A DNA stretch of 64,000 bases from Hoylesella marshii DSM 16973 = JCM 13450 (GTDB lineage: Bacteria; Bacteroidota; Bacteroidia; Bacteroidales; Bacteroidaceae). Both the position numbers and the translations under genes were made by a program. The stretch is from NCBI RefSeq assembly GCF_000146675.1, contig NZ_GL397214.1:1619347-1683346 (forward strand), read 5' to 3'. Numbering within the stretch: the first letter of the stretch is position 1; every line of letters starts with the position of its first letter. The notes below the pieces were generated by a model. The model searched no databases. It worked only from the letters and a program-made list of their open reading frames with translations, and was not told the origin of the DNA. This document shows positions 16,769 to 25,026 of the stretch, piece after piece.

Positions 16769-17599
16769 TTAGCCGACCTCTTCCTGTGCTTCGCGTGCCT
16801 TTCGCTCTTCTTCGAGCAGCTGAAAATCTTTCTTGCGGAGCACGAAACTGTTGCTGAGGTATTTCTCGCGCACTACTTTGTTGGCGGCCAACTCCTCCGG
16901 CGTGCCCTGAAAAAGGATGCGTCCCTCGAACAGGAGGTAGGCGCGGTCGGTAATGCTGAGTGTTTCTTGCACGTTGTGGTCGGTGATAAGGATGCCGATG
17001 TTGCGGTCTTTCAGTTTCCAGACGATATGCTGAATGTCTTCCACTGCGATGGGATCAACACCCGCGAAAGGCTCGTCGAGCATGATAAACTTAGGACTGA
17101 TAGCCAGACAACGGGCTATCTCAGTGCGTCGGCGCTCGCCTCCCGATAGTTGGTCGCCTTTGTTCTTACGCACTTTGTTGAGGCGAAACTCGCTGATAAG
17201 GTTTTCCAAGCGTTCGCGTTGTGCTTGTCGCGGCAGGCCTGTCATCTCAAGTACGGAGAGGATATTGTCTTCCACGCTCATCTTTCTGAATACGCTTGCC
17301 TCCTGCGGCAGATAACCGATACCGGCGCGGGCACGCTTGTAGACGGGAAAAGAAGTGATGTCTTCGTTGTCTAAATAGATGTGTCCGGCATTGGGAATGA
17401 TGAGGCCTGTGGTCATATAAAACGAGGTGGTCTTGCCGGCTCCGTTAGGGCCGAGCAGTCCCACTATTTCTCCTTGCCTGACATTGATAGAGACATCGTT
17501 TACCACGGTGCGCTTGCCGTAGCGTTTCACCAGCCCTTCGGTGCGCAGCATAAGACTTTCGCGGGTGGTGTGGGGCATAGGATTGGTTGTTTCGGTCAT
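16769..17599 (-). CDS. lptB: LPS export ABC transporter ATP-binding protein
   Basis: The 276-aa ATPase powers LptFG, which lifts LPS from the inner membrane toward the Lpt bridge. Walker A is '[14 protein letters not shown]' near 45, the signature '[15 protein letters not shown]' is near 151 and Walker B '[13 protein letters not shown]' near 171; the H-loop is '[11 protein letters not shown]'. The arrangement '[18 protein letters not shown]' is the LptB-specific Q-loop. A C-terminal extension rich in Glu/Arg is typical in Bacteroidota. The ATG at 17599 is chosen because a -7 element TACCTTTG lies at 17630-17623; a downstream ATG at 17551 is possible. It is divergent from mlaE. Confidence 0.93.
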   Translation of the reverse strand: MTETTNPMPHTTRESLMLRTEGLVKRYGKRTVVNDVSINVRQGEIVGLLGPNGAGKTTSFYMTTGLIIPNAGHIYLDNEDITSFPVYKRARAGIGYLPQEASVFRKMSVEDNILSVLEMTGLPRQAQRERLENLISEFRLNKVRKNKGDQLSGGERRRTEIARCLAISPKFIMLDEPFAGVDPIAVEDIQHIVWKLKDRNIGILITDHNVQETLSITDRAYLLFEGRILFQGTPEELAANKVVREKYLSNSFVLRKKDFQLLEEERKAREAQEEVG

Positions 17600-17716
17600 A
17601 AACGGTTGTTGATTTGTCGCGACAAAGGTAAGGATTTTCGGGCATACGGGCAAAGATAAAAGGCTTATTCGATGAAAAATAAGGGGCGAGGTCATCGGTA
17701 TTCAGCGGATTTTGGT

Positions 17717-17724
17717 TACTTTTG
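17717..17724 (+). promoter_or_regulatory. mlaEF promoter, -7 element
   Basis: TACTTTTG, 26 bases upstream of the mlaE ATG, matches TAnnTTTG. It faces the lptB -7 element at 17630-17623 across a 150-base divergent region. Confidence 0.65.
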
Positions 17725-17750
17725 CAGGCGTAACATCGAACAACCCCAAA

Positions 17751-18497
17751 ATGCTGATAAAGAAATATCTAACCACGCTGGGAGCCTATCTTATACTGAT
17801 GGGACGGGCTGTTGCAAAGCCTGAACGCATGCGTATGTTTTTAAAGAGATACGTGGCAGAGATGTCTGCGCTCGGTGTCAATTCTATCGGAATCGTGCTG
17901 CTCATCTCGTTTTTCATTGGTGCGGTGATATGCATTCAGATGAAACTGAACATACAAAGCCCGTGGATGCCCCGCTTCGTGACGGGTTATACCACGCGAG
18001 AAATCATGCTCCTTGAGTTTTCGAGCAGCATCATGTGTCTCATTTTAGCAGGCAAAGTAGGCTCGAATATCGCATCGGAACTTGGTACCATGCGCGTAAC
18101 GCAGCAAATAGATGCCCTCGATATCATGGGCGTGAACTCCGCGTGTTACCTCATTCTGCCCAAGATTATCGGCATGGTCACCATCATGCCTTTCCTTGTT
18201 ATCATCAGTTCGGCTACAGGCATCCTCGGCGCATACGCTACATCTTACATCGGTCATGTGCTTTCGCCCGAAGACCTGACCATCGGTTTGCAGCATCAGT
18301 TTAACCCATGGTTCGTATGGATGAGCATTATAAAGAGCCTTTTCTTTGCCTTTATCATCTCGAGTGTGTCGTCTTATTTCGGTTATACCGTGCAAGGCGG
18401 CTCGGTAGAGGTGGGCAAGGCCAGCACCGATGCCGTGGTATCGAGTAGCGTGCTCATTCTTTTCTCCGACGTTTTCCTCACCCATTTACTCTCGTAA
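17751..18497 (+). CDS. mlaE: MlaE-type phospholipid-transport permease
   Basis: The 248-aa inner-membrane protein has about five hydrophobic segments and the MlaE family core: 'GVNSIGIVLLISFFIGAVI' near 43, 'ELGTMRVTQQIDALDIMGV' near 108 (the coupling helix) and 'FGYTVQGGSVEVGKASTDAV' near 208. The ATG at 17751 is preferred over an upstream GTG because it follows the -7 box by 26 bases. MlaE works with the ATPase MlaF, encoded 4 bases downstream, and usually with an MCE-domain protein MlaD to move phospholipids between membranes. No mlaD follows here. Confidence 0.92.
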   Translation: MLIKKYLTTLGAYLILMGRAVAKPERMRMFLKRYVAEMSALGVNSIGIVLLISFFIGAVICIQMKLNIQSPWMPRFVTGYTTREIMLLEFSSSIMCLILAGKVGSNIASELGTMRVTQQIDALDIMGVNSACYLILPKIIGMVTIMPFLVIISSATGILGAYATSYIGHVLSPEDLTIGLQHQFNPWFVWMSIIKSLFFAFIISSVSSYFGYTVQGGSVEVGKASTDAVVSSSVLILFSDVFLTHLLS

Positions 18498-18501
18498 AGT
18501 C

Positions 18502-19263
18502 ATGATAGAAATCAAGAATCTTTGCAAATCATTCGGCGAAAAGGAAGTGCTGAAAGATATCAGTGCATGCTTTGAAAACGGGAAGACCAACCTGATTATC
18601 GGACAAAGCGGCTCCGGCAAGACGGTGTTGATGAAGAACCTCGTGGGGCTTCTCGAGCCCACATCCGGGCAAGTCTTATATGACGGCCGGAACTTTGTGA
18701 CTATGAGCAAGCGGGAAAAGGTGAACATGCGTCGCGAAATGGGCATGATTTTCCAAAGTGCGGCCTTGTTTGACTCAATGACAGTGCTCGAAAACGTGAT
18801 GTTCCCCTTAGATATGTTCTCCTCCATGACCCTGCGCGACCGCATGAATCGTGCCCGTTCGTGTCTTGACAGAGTGAATCTGGTAGAGGCCGAACAGAAA
18901 TTCCCCGGTGAAATCTCCGGTGGAATGCAGAAGCGTGTAGCCATTGCAAGGGCTATCGTGCTCAATCCCCAATACCTCTTCTGCGACGAACCGAACTCCG
19001 GACTCGACCCGAAGACCTCGCTCGTTATCGACGAATTGCTCCACGGCATTACCAAAGAGTTTAACATCACCACCATTATCAACACCCACGACATGAACTC
19101 CGTCATGGGCATCGGTGAGCATATCCTCTTCATCTACGAAGGACGCAAGGAGTGGCAGGGCAGCAAAGACGACATCATGGGTGCCACCAACAAACGGCTG
19201 AACGACCTTGTTTTCGCTTCCGACCTGTTCAGGAAAGTGAAAGAAGTGGAGACAGAGAAGTAA
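18502..19263 (+). CDS. mlaF: MlaF-type phospholipid-transport ATPase
   Basis: The 253-aa ABC ATPase has Walker A 'IIGQSGSGKTVLMKNLVGLL' near 33, Q-loop 'GMIFQSAALFDSMTVLENV' near 82, signature 'ISGGMQKRVAIARAI' near 136 and Walker B 'YLFCDEPNSGLDPKTS' near 158. The 'SGGMQKR' signature and 'QSAALFDS' are MlaF-specific. The ATG at 18502 lies 4 bases after the mlaE stop, so the pair is translationally linked. It drives the MlaE permease in the inner membrane. Confidence 0.93.
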   Translation: MIEIKNLCKSFGEKEVLKDISACFENGKTNLIIGQSGSGKTVLMKNLVGLLEPTSGQVLYDGRNFVTMSKREKVNMRREMGMIFQSAALFDSMTVLENVMFPLDMFSSMTLRDRMNRARSCLDRVNLVEAEQKFPGEISGGMQKRVAIARAIVLNPQYLFCDEPNSGLDPKTSLVIDELLHGITKEFNITTIINTHDMNSVMGIGEHILFIYEGRKEWQGSKDDIMGATNKRLNDLVFASDLFRKVKEVETEK

Positions 19264-19330
19264 TCCCTCTCTGCATTGCATACTCTACTAACCCATTTCA
19301 AAAACAATACAACAACAAAAACAAGATGAC

Positions 19331-19371
19331 GGAACTCTACTAATAACTCTCTTTTCTTGAGTTCCCGTTTT
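19331..19371 (+). terminator. Possible terminator after mlaEF
   Basis: GGAACTC (19331-19337) and GAGTTCC (19359-19365) flank a 21-base loop, followed by CGTTTTATT. The long loop makes it a modest candidate. Confidence 0.45.
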
Positions 19372-19391
19372 ATTCCTTACGAATAGGAAAA

Positions 19392-19674
19392 CTATGCGTT
19401 CTTTACAAGTGCTGTAAAATCCGACCAGCTTTCCACCTTAAAACCCCTGATGTCACGTACCGATTTCTTAAACCAATCTATCTTTGAAAGCTCCATCACG
19501 GTCTTTACAATTGCGCTCAAATCATCTGCCGTTGAAAGATAAGTACTTCCCTGCACCCACTCAAAACCATTTGCTTTCAGTAGTTGCTTTATCTCAAAGT
19601 AAGCCCTATTGTAAGGTTCGCCATAGTTTTCCCCTCAGATCGCTAACCACCGTGTCGGAGCTCAGTGCGTACAT
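19392..19674 (-). pseudogene. vapD: VapD-type endoribonuclease gene with a +1 frameshift
   Basis: Reading from the ATG at 19674 gives 'MYALSSDTVVSDLR' and then runs off frame to a stop after 22 codons. One base fewer in the GGGG run (plus-strand CCCC, 19631-19634) continues it as '-ENYGEPYNRAYFEIKQLLK', followed by 'GFEWVQGSTYL' and 'WFKKSVRDIRGFKVESWSDF' and the stop at 19394-19392. These are the family hallmarks of VapD (N-terminal MYAxxFD; W-x-QGSxY; VRDIR). The restored protein would be about 93 aa. VapD proteins are Cas2-like RNases and act as toxins in VapXD pairs. As it stands the gene makes no full toxin. The start overlaps the end of the upstream small gene by 13 bases. Confidence 0.85.
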
Positions 19675-19856
19675 CTCTCTTCGTTTTGGAGTTTAAACAA
19701 ATCCTGATACCCGAAGAACACATTATGATCTTCGGTTTCAGCCGATATAACGACCCCTACGAAAGGATTATTCTCAACCTCTATCACGGTACCGTGCGTC
19801 CAATCGGACAACTTTGTCAAATCCGGAGAAATCAACACTTTATCACCTATCTTCAT
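19662..19856 (-). CDS. Small VapD-linked protein, candidate VapX-like antitoxin
   Basis: The 64-aa protein ('MKIGDKVLISPDLTKLSDW', then 'GTVIEVENNPFVGVVISAET') is a small beta-rich, SH3-like module by appearance. It overlaps the vapD start by 13 bases, an arrangement typical of antitoxin-toxin pairs. A -7 element TATTTTTG lies at 19898-19891, about 35 bases upstream. It ends 'QNEERCTH'. The antitoxin role is inferred only from order and overlap; there is no recognised DNA-binding motif. It appears intact while its partner is broken, which fits a decayed pair in which the toxin was lost first. Confidence 0.7.
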   Translation of the reverse strand: MKIGDKVLISPDLTKLSDWTHGTVIEVENNPFVGVVISAETEDHNVFFGYQDLFKLQNEERCTH

Positions 19857-20036
19857 ATTACAATCTTATTGATAATTATTTGCGAAGATACAAAAATATT
19901 TCCAATCTATTACTGATTTTGCTTCTCTTCCTTTTTATCTATCCATAACAAGCAAAGAGAAAGACAGTAAAATGATGAAAAGACGCTCCGACATCTCTTC
20001 ACCATTTCTATTCTTTATACATCAACAGCAAACAAT

Positions 20037-20222
20037 CTACTCTTTCAGTAATCCTTCGTCTAAGATGCGTTGTGCCGGAATATGGCGAATATTCCCATCT
20101 TTATCTGAAATCACAAGGCTCTCACCTCTGAGAGCCATCTCATGTACCAGTTTTTTAGAAGCGAGTCTTACGCCTTTAAGCACTTTACATGCAAACTCGC
20201 TACACTGCTCTTTCTCTTCCAT
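20037..20222 (-). CDS. Small conserved-looking protein (61 aa), unknown
   Basis: From ATG at 20222 the product begins 'MEEKEQCSEFACKVLKGVRL' and has a C-terminal half 'GESLVISDKDGNIRHIPAQR', which looks like a short beta-hairpin DNA- or ligand-binding module. It lies 43 bases after the winged-helix regulator in the same direction, at the end of the 23.7-kb operon. I do not recognise a family. Upstream in-frame residues to 20276 would overlap the regulator stop and are basic, so the ATG at 20222 is preferred. Confidence 0.55.
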   Translation of the reverse strand: MEEKEQCSEFACKVLKGVRLASKKLVHEMALRGESLVISDKDGNIRHIPAQRILDEGLLKE

Positions 20223-20265
20223 AAACTTTTGTTTTTTAATCTTTCTTCTTCCTTTCCATAGCAAA

Positions 20266-20556
20266 TCAGCTGCCAAGAGGCAGATATGTTTTCAACGCTT
20301 CCACGTATTCGGTAAAAGCGCGATGACCTTTGGGCGTGATGAAGCAAACCGTGTGGGGTCTGCGCCCCGCAAACTCTTTCCTCACACCGATGTAACCAGC
20401 CTTTTCCAACTTGTCTATCTGCACGCTGAGGTTACCTGCCGTGGCCTCGGTCTTCTCTTTCAGGTACACGAAGTCGGCCTCTTCTACCCCCATAAGCAGC
20501 GACATCACTGCCAGCCGGAGCTGTGAATGGAGTATCGGGTCTAAGTCTTTCATCAT
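20266..20556 (-). CDS. Winged-helix transcriptional regulator (MarR/ArsR-like, HTH_27 type)
   Basis: The 96-aa protein is a single winged-helix domain: 'DPILHSQLRLAVMSLLMGVE' (helix 1), 'DFVYLKEKTEATAGNLSVQI' (recognition region), 'DKLEKAGYIGVRKEFAGRRP' (helix end and wing) and 'ITPKGHRAFTEYVEAL'. This is the small MarR-related group that represses its own membrane-protein operon in many bacteria. The ATG overlaps the stop of the membrane protein gene (ATGATGA), so translation is coupled. Two matching inverted repeats upstream of the operon (23853-23869, 23772-23786) are the obvious candidate binding sites. Confidence 0.88.
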   Translation of the reverse strand: MMKDLDPILHSQLRLAVMSLLMGVEEADFVYLKEKTEATAGNLSVQIDKLEKAGYIGVRKEFAGRRPHTVCFITPKGHRAFTEYVEALKTYLPLGS

Positions 20557-21158
20557 GCCGCCCCACGCTTTGAGTTGATGATATGCCCCGGAATGACGAA
20601 GATAATGACGGAAGCAAGACTGAAAAGCAGATGCCACCAATAGAAAAAGAGGTGGTGCATGATGCTGTTGAGCATATAGAGGGGTATCAACATCCCTAAC
20701 AACGGCAGATAGGTGGTTACCTTATCTTTGATGATAACGCCTGTAATGGCGGTGCCGATTCCCATATAGAAGAGCGACATCGGCATCATCAGTACACTCA
20801 GCACCCCGCTATCGAGCATGCTGATAATGGGCAGCGAGATGGCTGTCAGGCAAAACATCACGCCGATTACTTTCCATACACTCGCAATGGCGCTGTCGGT
20901 ATAGGTGATAACCTCCGGTTTCTTGCTGATACGATGCACAACAAGCCAACATACGAACATCAGCATCCACAGCATGGCAAAGTTGCCATTGCCCGTCAGT
21001 CGGATACAAATGTAAATCACAACGCCTAACACCGCTGCGAAGTAACCGAAGTAAAGCAGCAGATTGCCCTGCCCTATTTCCATGTTCTTTCTTGTTGTCT
21101 GAATCATGCGTGCAATGAGTTCCAGACTTTCTTTCTCGTTTAATGTTTTCTCTTCCAT
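20553..21158 (-). CDS. Six-helix inner-membrane protein, unknown
   Basis: The 201-aa product has a charged N-terminal 25 residues ('NEKESLELIARMIQTTRKNM') and about six hydrophobic segments between 32 and 195. It sits between the outer-membrane barrel gene and the winged-helix regulator, sharing ATGA with the latter. Small membrane proteins paired with this regulator type are common in Bacteroidota, but their function is unknown; they may sense a membrane-soluble signal. That is inference from order. Confidence 0.75.
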   Translation of the reverse strand: MEEKTLNEKESLELIARMIQTTRKNMEIGQGNLLLYFGYFAAVLGVVIYICIRLTGNGNFAMLWMLMFVCWLVVHRISKKPEVITYTDSAIASVWKVIGVMFCLTAISLPIISMLDSGVLSVLMMPMSLFYMGIGTAITGVIIKDKVTTYLPLLGMLIPLYMLNSIMHHLFFYWWHLLFSLASVIIFVIPGHIINSKRGAA

Positions 21159-21197
21159 TGTCTTTTGTTTTTTATGGGATAATACTTTATGTGAACT

Positions 21198-23309
21198 TTA
21201 ATACTTCTTTGTTTCCTGCTCCATTCTGTTTCGCTCTTCGGCTGCACTGCTTTCCACCTTCCGTTTCTCAGCCTTCTTGCCCTTGTCAATCCGCCACGAA
21301 AGGCCGATACGAATCTTTCGTCCGTCCGATGGCATACGCATCTCCGTATCGGTGGTATAATGTGGCAGTACCACCCGATACCGTTCGTAGCGGTTGAAGA
21401 GGTTTTCCACACCTGCAACCACTGTCATTCTGCCGTTAATCAACAACTTCCTGACTGTAAATCCCACGTTTTGAGACGTGCCAATTTGGCTGTTGCTCGT
21501 GTACATCCGGTTATGAACGCTATATTCCAGCTCGGCGTTGAAGCCTTTACCCATCCTCGCCGCCAACGTAGCATTTGCAAAAACAAGGTTATGAGCATCG
21601 TATTTCTCATCGCCGTTTTTCCGTATATATTGCCTCACACCTACCATATTTACGGTCAGCCTCAGACTTCTGCCCATGTCGATGGGTGCCGACAAAGCCA
21701 CAAACCAATCGTTTTCGCCCCGATGGTTCTCGTAAGTTACATAATTGGAAAGCGGATTCAAGGCATCCTGACGGCTGTAAGGCCTCACAATATCTTTGTT
21801 GCTGTTGCAGCCAATCGTCAGTGTATAGCGATAGGCGGCAATCAATGTGAGGTAGAATTTATGGATATACGTAGGTCGAAGCCGTGGATTTCCCACCATG
21901 TAGGCATATTCCGAAGTCTGGATACGTGTGGGATTCATGTACAGAAAGTTAGGTCGTTCCACTTTCTCGGCATATTGCAGATTGAGCATCCATTGCTTCA
22001 TTTCGTCGAAAGCGTAAGTGACCGATACATGTGGATACAGGTCGGTAGAGTTGCGATGTATGCCGTCGGTGCGATTTCGGGTAGCAGTATGTTCTAACCG
22101 GAGACCTGCGCTGCCGTTCCAACGTCCTGCATGGAAGCTGTACTCGGCATATATGGCACCGATGTGTTCATGATATAGCAGGTCGCAGTCTGCGGCTTTG
22201 TTGTTCATTCGGGTAAAGGCATATCGTCCGCCCCAAAGCAACTGTTGTGCATGCGGCAACCGATGATGCACGGAAACATCGGCCGACGCAATGTCATAGT
22301 CCGCCGATGTATGCTTGCTGTATGCCGTATCTACGTTGTTCCACAGAGAAAGAATAGAGTAAAAGTTGTTCGACGAAGAACTTTTATGTATGTAATCACC
22401 CATCACTTTCAGCTCCGATCCGCGTGCATCGAGTGTCTTCTTATAATTGGTCGCTATCGAACCGGCATCGTATTGAGACTGTTGGCGATAATCGCCCCTG
22501 CTGTTTCGGGCTGCACCGGCTATGGACAGCAGGGTCAGTGCCTCACTGTTTCGCCTCAGCGAACTGCCCGCCCATTCCGTTTCCAACCCTATCTGTTGCG
22601 TGGAATCGATGTCAAGTAGCCCGCCCACCGACAGCCGATAGTGGCGATAAGGCGAACTGACACGCTCTGATGACTGCATGGCGATATTGTCGGAGCGATA
22701 ATGTCGCACCGAAGACGCACGGCCTTTGTCTGTAGGACGTAGGGTGTAAGCCCCCGATGCGTAAACGTTCCATTTGCCTTTGCGCACGTCTAAGAAAGCG
22801 GTAGGTTGCCAAGTGTGCATCCGGCTACCGGTTCTTTCGTCGAGCGAGAGGCTTGCGGAAAGCCCGTCTATCGTCTTCTTGCGCAGATAAAGACAAATGA
22901 TACCGCCTTGCAGGTCGGCACTCCGTCCCGCATCCGCCATGCTCTGCACTTCTACGCGCTTGATGTTCTGTGCCGGAATGGAGCGCAGATAGGCCACCAA
23001 CTGTTCGCCTTCGAGACGTATTTCGCGGTCGTTTACAAACACCTTGGTACCTCCCGTGCCATTGATGAGTATGCTTCGGTTGTCCATCCAAATGCCGGGT
23101 GCCTGCCGCAACACCTCGTCCATGTTCTTATTTTCATTCGTGGGAACATGAATCACGTATCGGTCGCCGGCATGCTCTATACGCTTTGCCGTTACCGTTA
23201 CCTCGTTCAGGTGTACCAGCGTATCAGCTTTCACAACATAGAAGGGTGCTCCGGCATAGGCTGAAGCCGACAAAGTACACGCCCATAGCAGAGCAGTCAT
23301 TCGTCGCAT
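21198..23309 (-). CDS. Outer-membrane beta-barrel protein, TonB-receptor-like (family 3)
   Basis: The 703-aa product has a signal peptide ('ALLWACTLSASAYA'), then 'VHLNEVTVTAKRIEHAGDRY', the plug-like start of the OMP_b-brl_3 family. 'MDEVLRQAPGIWMDNRSILI' and 'TKVFVNDREIRLEGEQL' follow, then a large barrel with 'NPTRIQTSEYAYMVGNPRLR' near 505. A complete carboxypeptidase-like N-terminal repeat is absent. Such proteins resemble TonB receptors but lack a clear TonB box. It is the second gene of the operon (6 bases after DUF2141) and precedes the membrane protein and regulator. The substrate is unknown. Confidence 0.85.
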   Translation of the reverse strand: MRRMTALLWACTLSASAYAGAPFYVVKADTLVHLNEVTVTAKRIEHAGDRYVIHVPTNENKNMDEVLRQAPGIWMDNRSILINGTGGTKVFVNDREIRLEGEQLVAYLRSIPAQNIKRVEVQSMADAGRSADLQGGIICLYLRKKTIDGLSASLSLDERTGSRMHTWQPTAFLDVRKGKWNVYASGAYTLRPTDKGRASSVRHYRSDNIAMQSSERVSSPYRHYRLSVGGLLDIDSTQQIGLETEWAGSSLRRNSEALTLLSIAGAARNSRGDYRQQSQYDAGSIATNYKKTLDARGSELKVMGDYIHKSSSSNNFYSILSLWNNVDTAYSKHTSADYDIASADVSVHHRLPHAQQLLWGGRYAFTRMNNKAADCDLLYHEHIGAIYAEYSFHAGRWNGSAGLRLEHTATRNRTDGIHRNSTDLYPHVSVTYAFDEMKQWMLNLQYAEKVERPNFLYMNPTRIQTSEYAYMVGNPRLRPTYIHKFYLTLIAAYRYTLTIGCNSNKDIVRPYSRQDALNPLSNYVTYENHRGENDWFVALSAPIDMGRSLRLTVNMVGVRQYIRKNGDEKYDAHNLVFANATLAARMGKGFNAELEYSVHNRMYTSNSQIGTSQNVGFTVRKLLINGRMTVVAGVENLFNRYERYRVVLPHYTTDTEMRMPSDGRKIRIGLSWRIDKGKKAEKRKVESSAAEERNRMEQETKKY

Positions 23310-23315
23310 GGCAAC

Positions 23316-23696
23316 TTAAAATACGGGGTAATACAACTTTAAAACCATCGATGTGCCGTCTTTCTCGGGCTGAAAGGCCTTTCTCACATAACCCTCGGCC
23401 GGTCTTCCCTCGGCATCCATATCCATTTTGTAGTCGCCGTTCTCATCGTGGAACACGGAAACCGTCCAGCTTTCGGCCATCGGTATTTCCATGTCGAAGG
23501 TCACGTCGCCCACCTTGGCATCTGCCATCGCCATGACCGGTTTCGCCGGTTCTCCGTTTTGGGGAGCTTTGCAGTCTACCATCAACAACACCTTTCCTTG
23601 ACTGTTTTTCACGCCTTTCACTGTAATGTGTGCATTCTGTGCCGCCATCGTGCTGCCAATCGCTGCCATGGCAAGCATTAAAATCAGCTTTTTCAT
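23316..23696 (-). CDS. DUF2141 exported protein
   Basis: The 126-aa protein has a signal peptide ('LILMLAMAAIGSTMA') and a DUF2141 domain: 'AHITVKGVKNSQGKVLLMV' near 22, then 'SVFHDENGDYKMDMDAEGRP', an acidic Asn/Asp loop that looks like a Ca-binding turn. It is predicted to be periplasmic. It is first in a five-gene run (DUF2141, barrel, membrane protein, winged-helix regulator, small protein), with the promoter at 23872-23841 and about 140 bases of leader containing a second candidate operator. Confidence 0.85.
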   Translation of the reverse strand: MKKLILMLAMAAIGSTMAAQNAHITVKGVKNSQGKVLLMVDCKAPQNGEPAKPVMAMADAKVGDVTFDMEIPMAESWTVSVFHDENGDYKMDMDAEGRPAEGYVRKAFQPEKDGTSMVLKLYYPVF

Positions 23697-23771
23697 ATTT
23701 CACTTCCTTTCTTTTTTATCGGTCATCCACTACTTTCTCGGTCATAGAAGGCATGGATTGCCCGTGAATAA

Positions 23772-23786
23772 GTTTATTTTATAAAC
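23772..23786. promoter_or_regulatory. Second candidate operator in the leader of the DUF2141 operon
   Basis: GTTTAT-TTT-ATAAAC is a perfect inverted repeat with the same half-site as the operator at 23853-23869. It lies between the transcription start and the DUF2141 ATG. Confidence 0.55.
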
Positions 23787-23840
23787 CATAAGACTAAAAA
23801 TATATGTGCCTTAAAAGCAAGATGCTTATGGGACACATGG

Positions 23841-23872
23841 CAAAGATAATTAGGTTTACAATATAAACCAAA
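23841..23872 (-). promoter_or_regulatory. Promoter of the DUF2141 operon with embedded operator
   Basis: On the minus strand TTTG (23872-23869) and TATCTTTG (23848-23841) are separated by 20 bases, a full -33/-7 Bacteroidota promoter. The spacer is almost filled by the inverted repeat GGTTTA-CAATA-TAAACC (23853-23869). A bound dimer would block sigma contact at both elements. Confidence 0.72.
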
Positions 23873-24120
23873 CTTTTTATCACTTATTTTTCAAATCATA
23901 AGAAAAAAGTGATAAAAAAGCTATTTACGAGTGTTTGAAGAATGCAAAAACCGGAAGAAAACGCTTGTCGTTACGATTTGTAATGAAAAAAAGCAAGAGA
24001 GGGAGAGACAGGAAAGTGGAGAAAGGCGTGCGCACAAGACCCTTTGGCATCAAGCAAAAACGGTTATGAGACCGCATATCTTCCATTTTAATACGCAAAT
24101 TCGGGAAAAGAGATTCTTAT

Positions 24121-24400
24121 CTAATAGCCCCAAAAGGGCGACAAACCTTAGACAGGGATAAGCGATAGCGCAGTCCCGGTGTCATGGAATCCCGCAGTCT
24201 AAGCCCTAAAGGGGCGACAGAATTAATGCTATGAGGCGCAGGGTAAGCGCTGCAAACGCGTAAGATATTAGCCCAGCACGCAGCACCGAGTAGATGACAT
24301 TTCCCCAAGTAAGCGCTGTAAGCGCGTAAGATATCAGCCCAGCGCATAGCGCTGGGTATAGAGCATTCCTCGAAATGGAGCGCTGTAAGTGCGACACATC
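24121..24400 (+). repeat. Dispersed palindromic repeat, copy B
   Basis: It starts with a variant unit (AGCCCCAAAAGGGCGACA ... AGCCCTAAAGGGGCGACAG, 24126-24216) and continues with two standard units. The second has the perfect palindrome CCCAGCGC-ATA-GCGCTGGG at 24338-24356 followed by AAATGGAGCGCTGTAAGTGCGAC. Its order of parts matches copies A and D. Confidence 0.85.
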
Positions 24401-24518
24401 TTTACCAAACATCTATTTGAAAATGAAATAAAATAGTCGTTCGCGCCTTGCTTTCTGCCTCGTTTTCTACTTCGTCCTGTGGAACTGTGTTGAAAGGCCA
24501 TAGTCCTTAACTTGTAAA

Positions 24519-24593
24519 AGCTATGTTTTTACACGCTTAGAGTTATGCTTTGATGCTGTCAGAGCTATGCTTTGAAAGCATCAAAGCATAGCT
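24519..24593. repeat. 22-bp array, locus 1 (three direct copies plus one inverted)
   Basis: AGCTATG(T/C) or AGTTATGC starts at 24519, 24541 and 24563, a 22-base period, and the inverted copy GCATAGCT is at 24586-24593. The last direct and the inverted copy form a 13-bp hairpin (24563-24575 with 24581-24593) with a TTTT tail. The same offsets (0, 22, 44, 67) recur at 52348 and 63216. Confidence 0.9.
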
Positions 24594-24813
24594 TTTTCAA
24601 CGCCAACGCGTAACTGCTTGGTTTTCATGGGAAAGAGATGATGGAGAGAGGGGGCAGCAAAGACAATACAAACGCTCGGGATTCATCTTGGGAAAAGGCA
24701 CTTTTCTCCCTGCCGATGCCGACCGATGGAAATTTGAAAACGGGCATATCCATCGGCAGAAGACGAAGTATCGACCATAAAAAAAGAACTACCGAAGTAG
24801 TCCTTGCTTTGTG

Positions 24814-24887
24814 CGCTTCAGGATGGGCTTGAACCAACGACCCCCTGATTAACAGTCAGGTGCTCTAACCAACTGAGCTACTGAAGC
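24814..24887 (-). tRNA. tRNA-Asn (GTT)
   Basis: The 74-nt cloverleaf on the minus strand has acceptor GCTTCAG/CTGAAGC, TA at positions 8-9, D-arm GCTC...GAGC, anticodon stem CCTGA/TCAGG with loop CTGTTAA (anticodon GTT) and T-loop TTCAAGC. CCA is not encoded. The T-stem (GTTGG/CCATC) contains one T-T mismatch. Confidence 0.95.
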
Positions 24888-25026
24888 CTATTTGCTGTTT
24901 TATTTTGCGGTTGCAAAGGTAGTGCATTCTTTTGAATTCTCCAAACTTTTTCGTAAAAAATTGTCTTATCGTTATAAATTACGACAACTTTTCAATGAAA
25001 AGACAGCATTTCCCGCGATAAAAATG

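Larger units (their letters stand above)
23873..24813. other. Gene-free stretch with two repeat families
   Basis: I see no credible gene. It holds copy B of the palindromic repeat (24121-24400) and the first 22-bp array (24519-24593). 23880-24120 is AT-rich and featureless. A short open frame at 24638-24832 overlaps the tRNA and is not supported. Confidence 0.65.

Noticed and set aside
19972..20526. Open frame of 184 codons on the plus strand
   Set aside because: It is antisense to the small protein and the winged-helix gene; no coding features of its own.
21360..22097. Open frame of 245 codons antisense to the barrel gene
   Set aside because: It is inside a good gene and carries no family motif.
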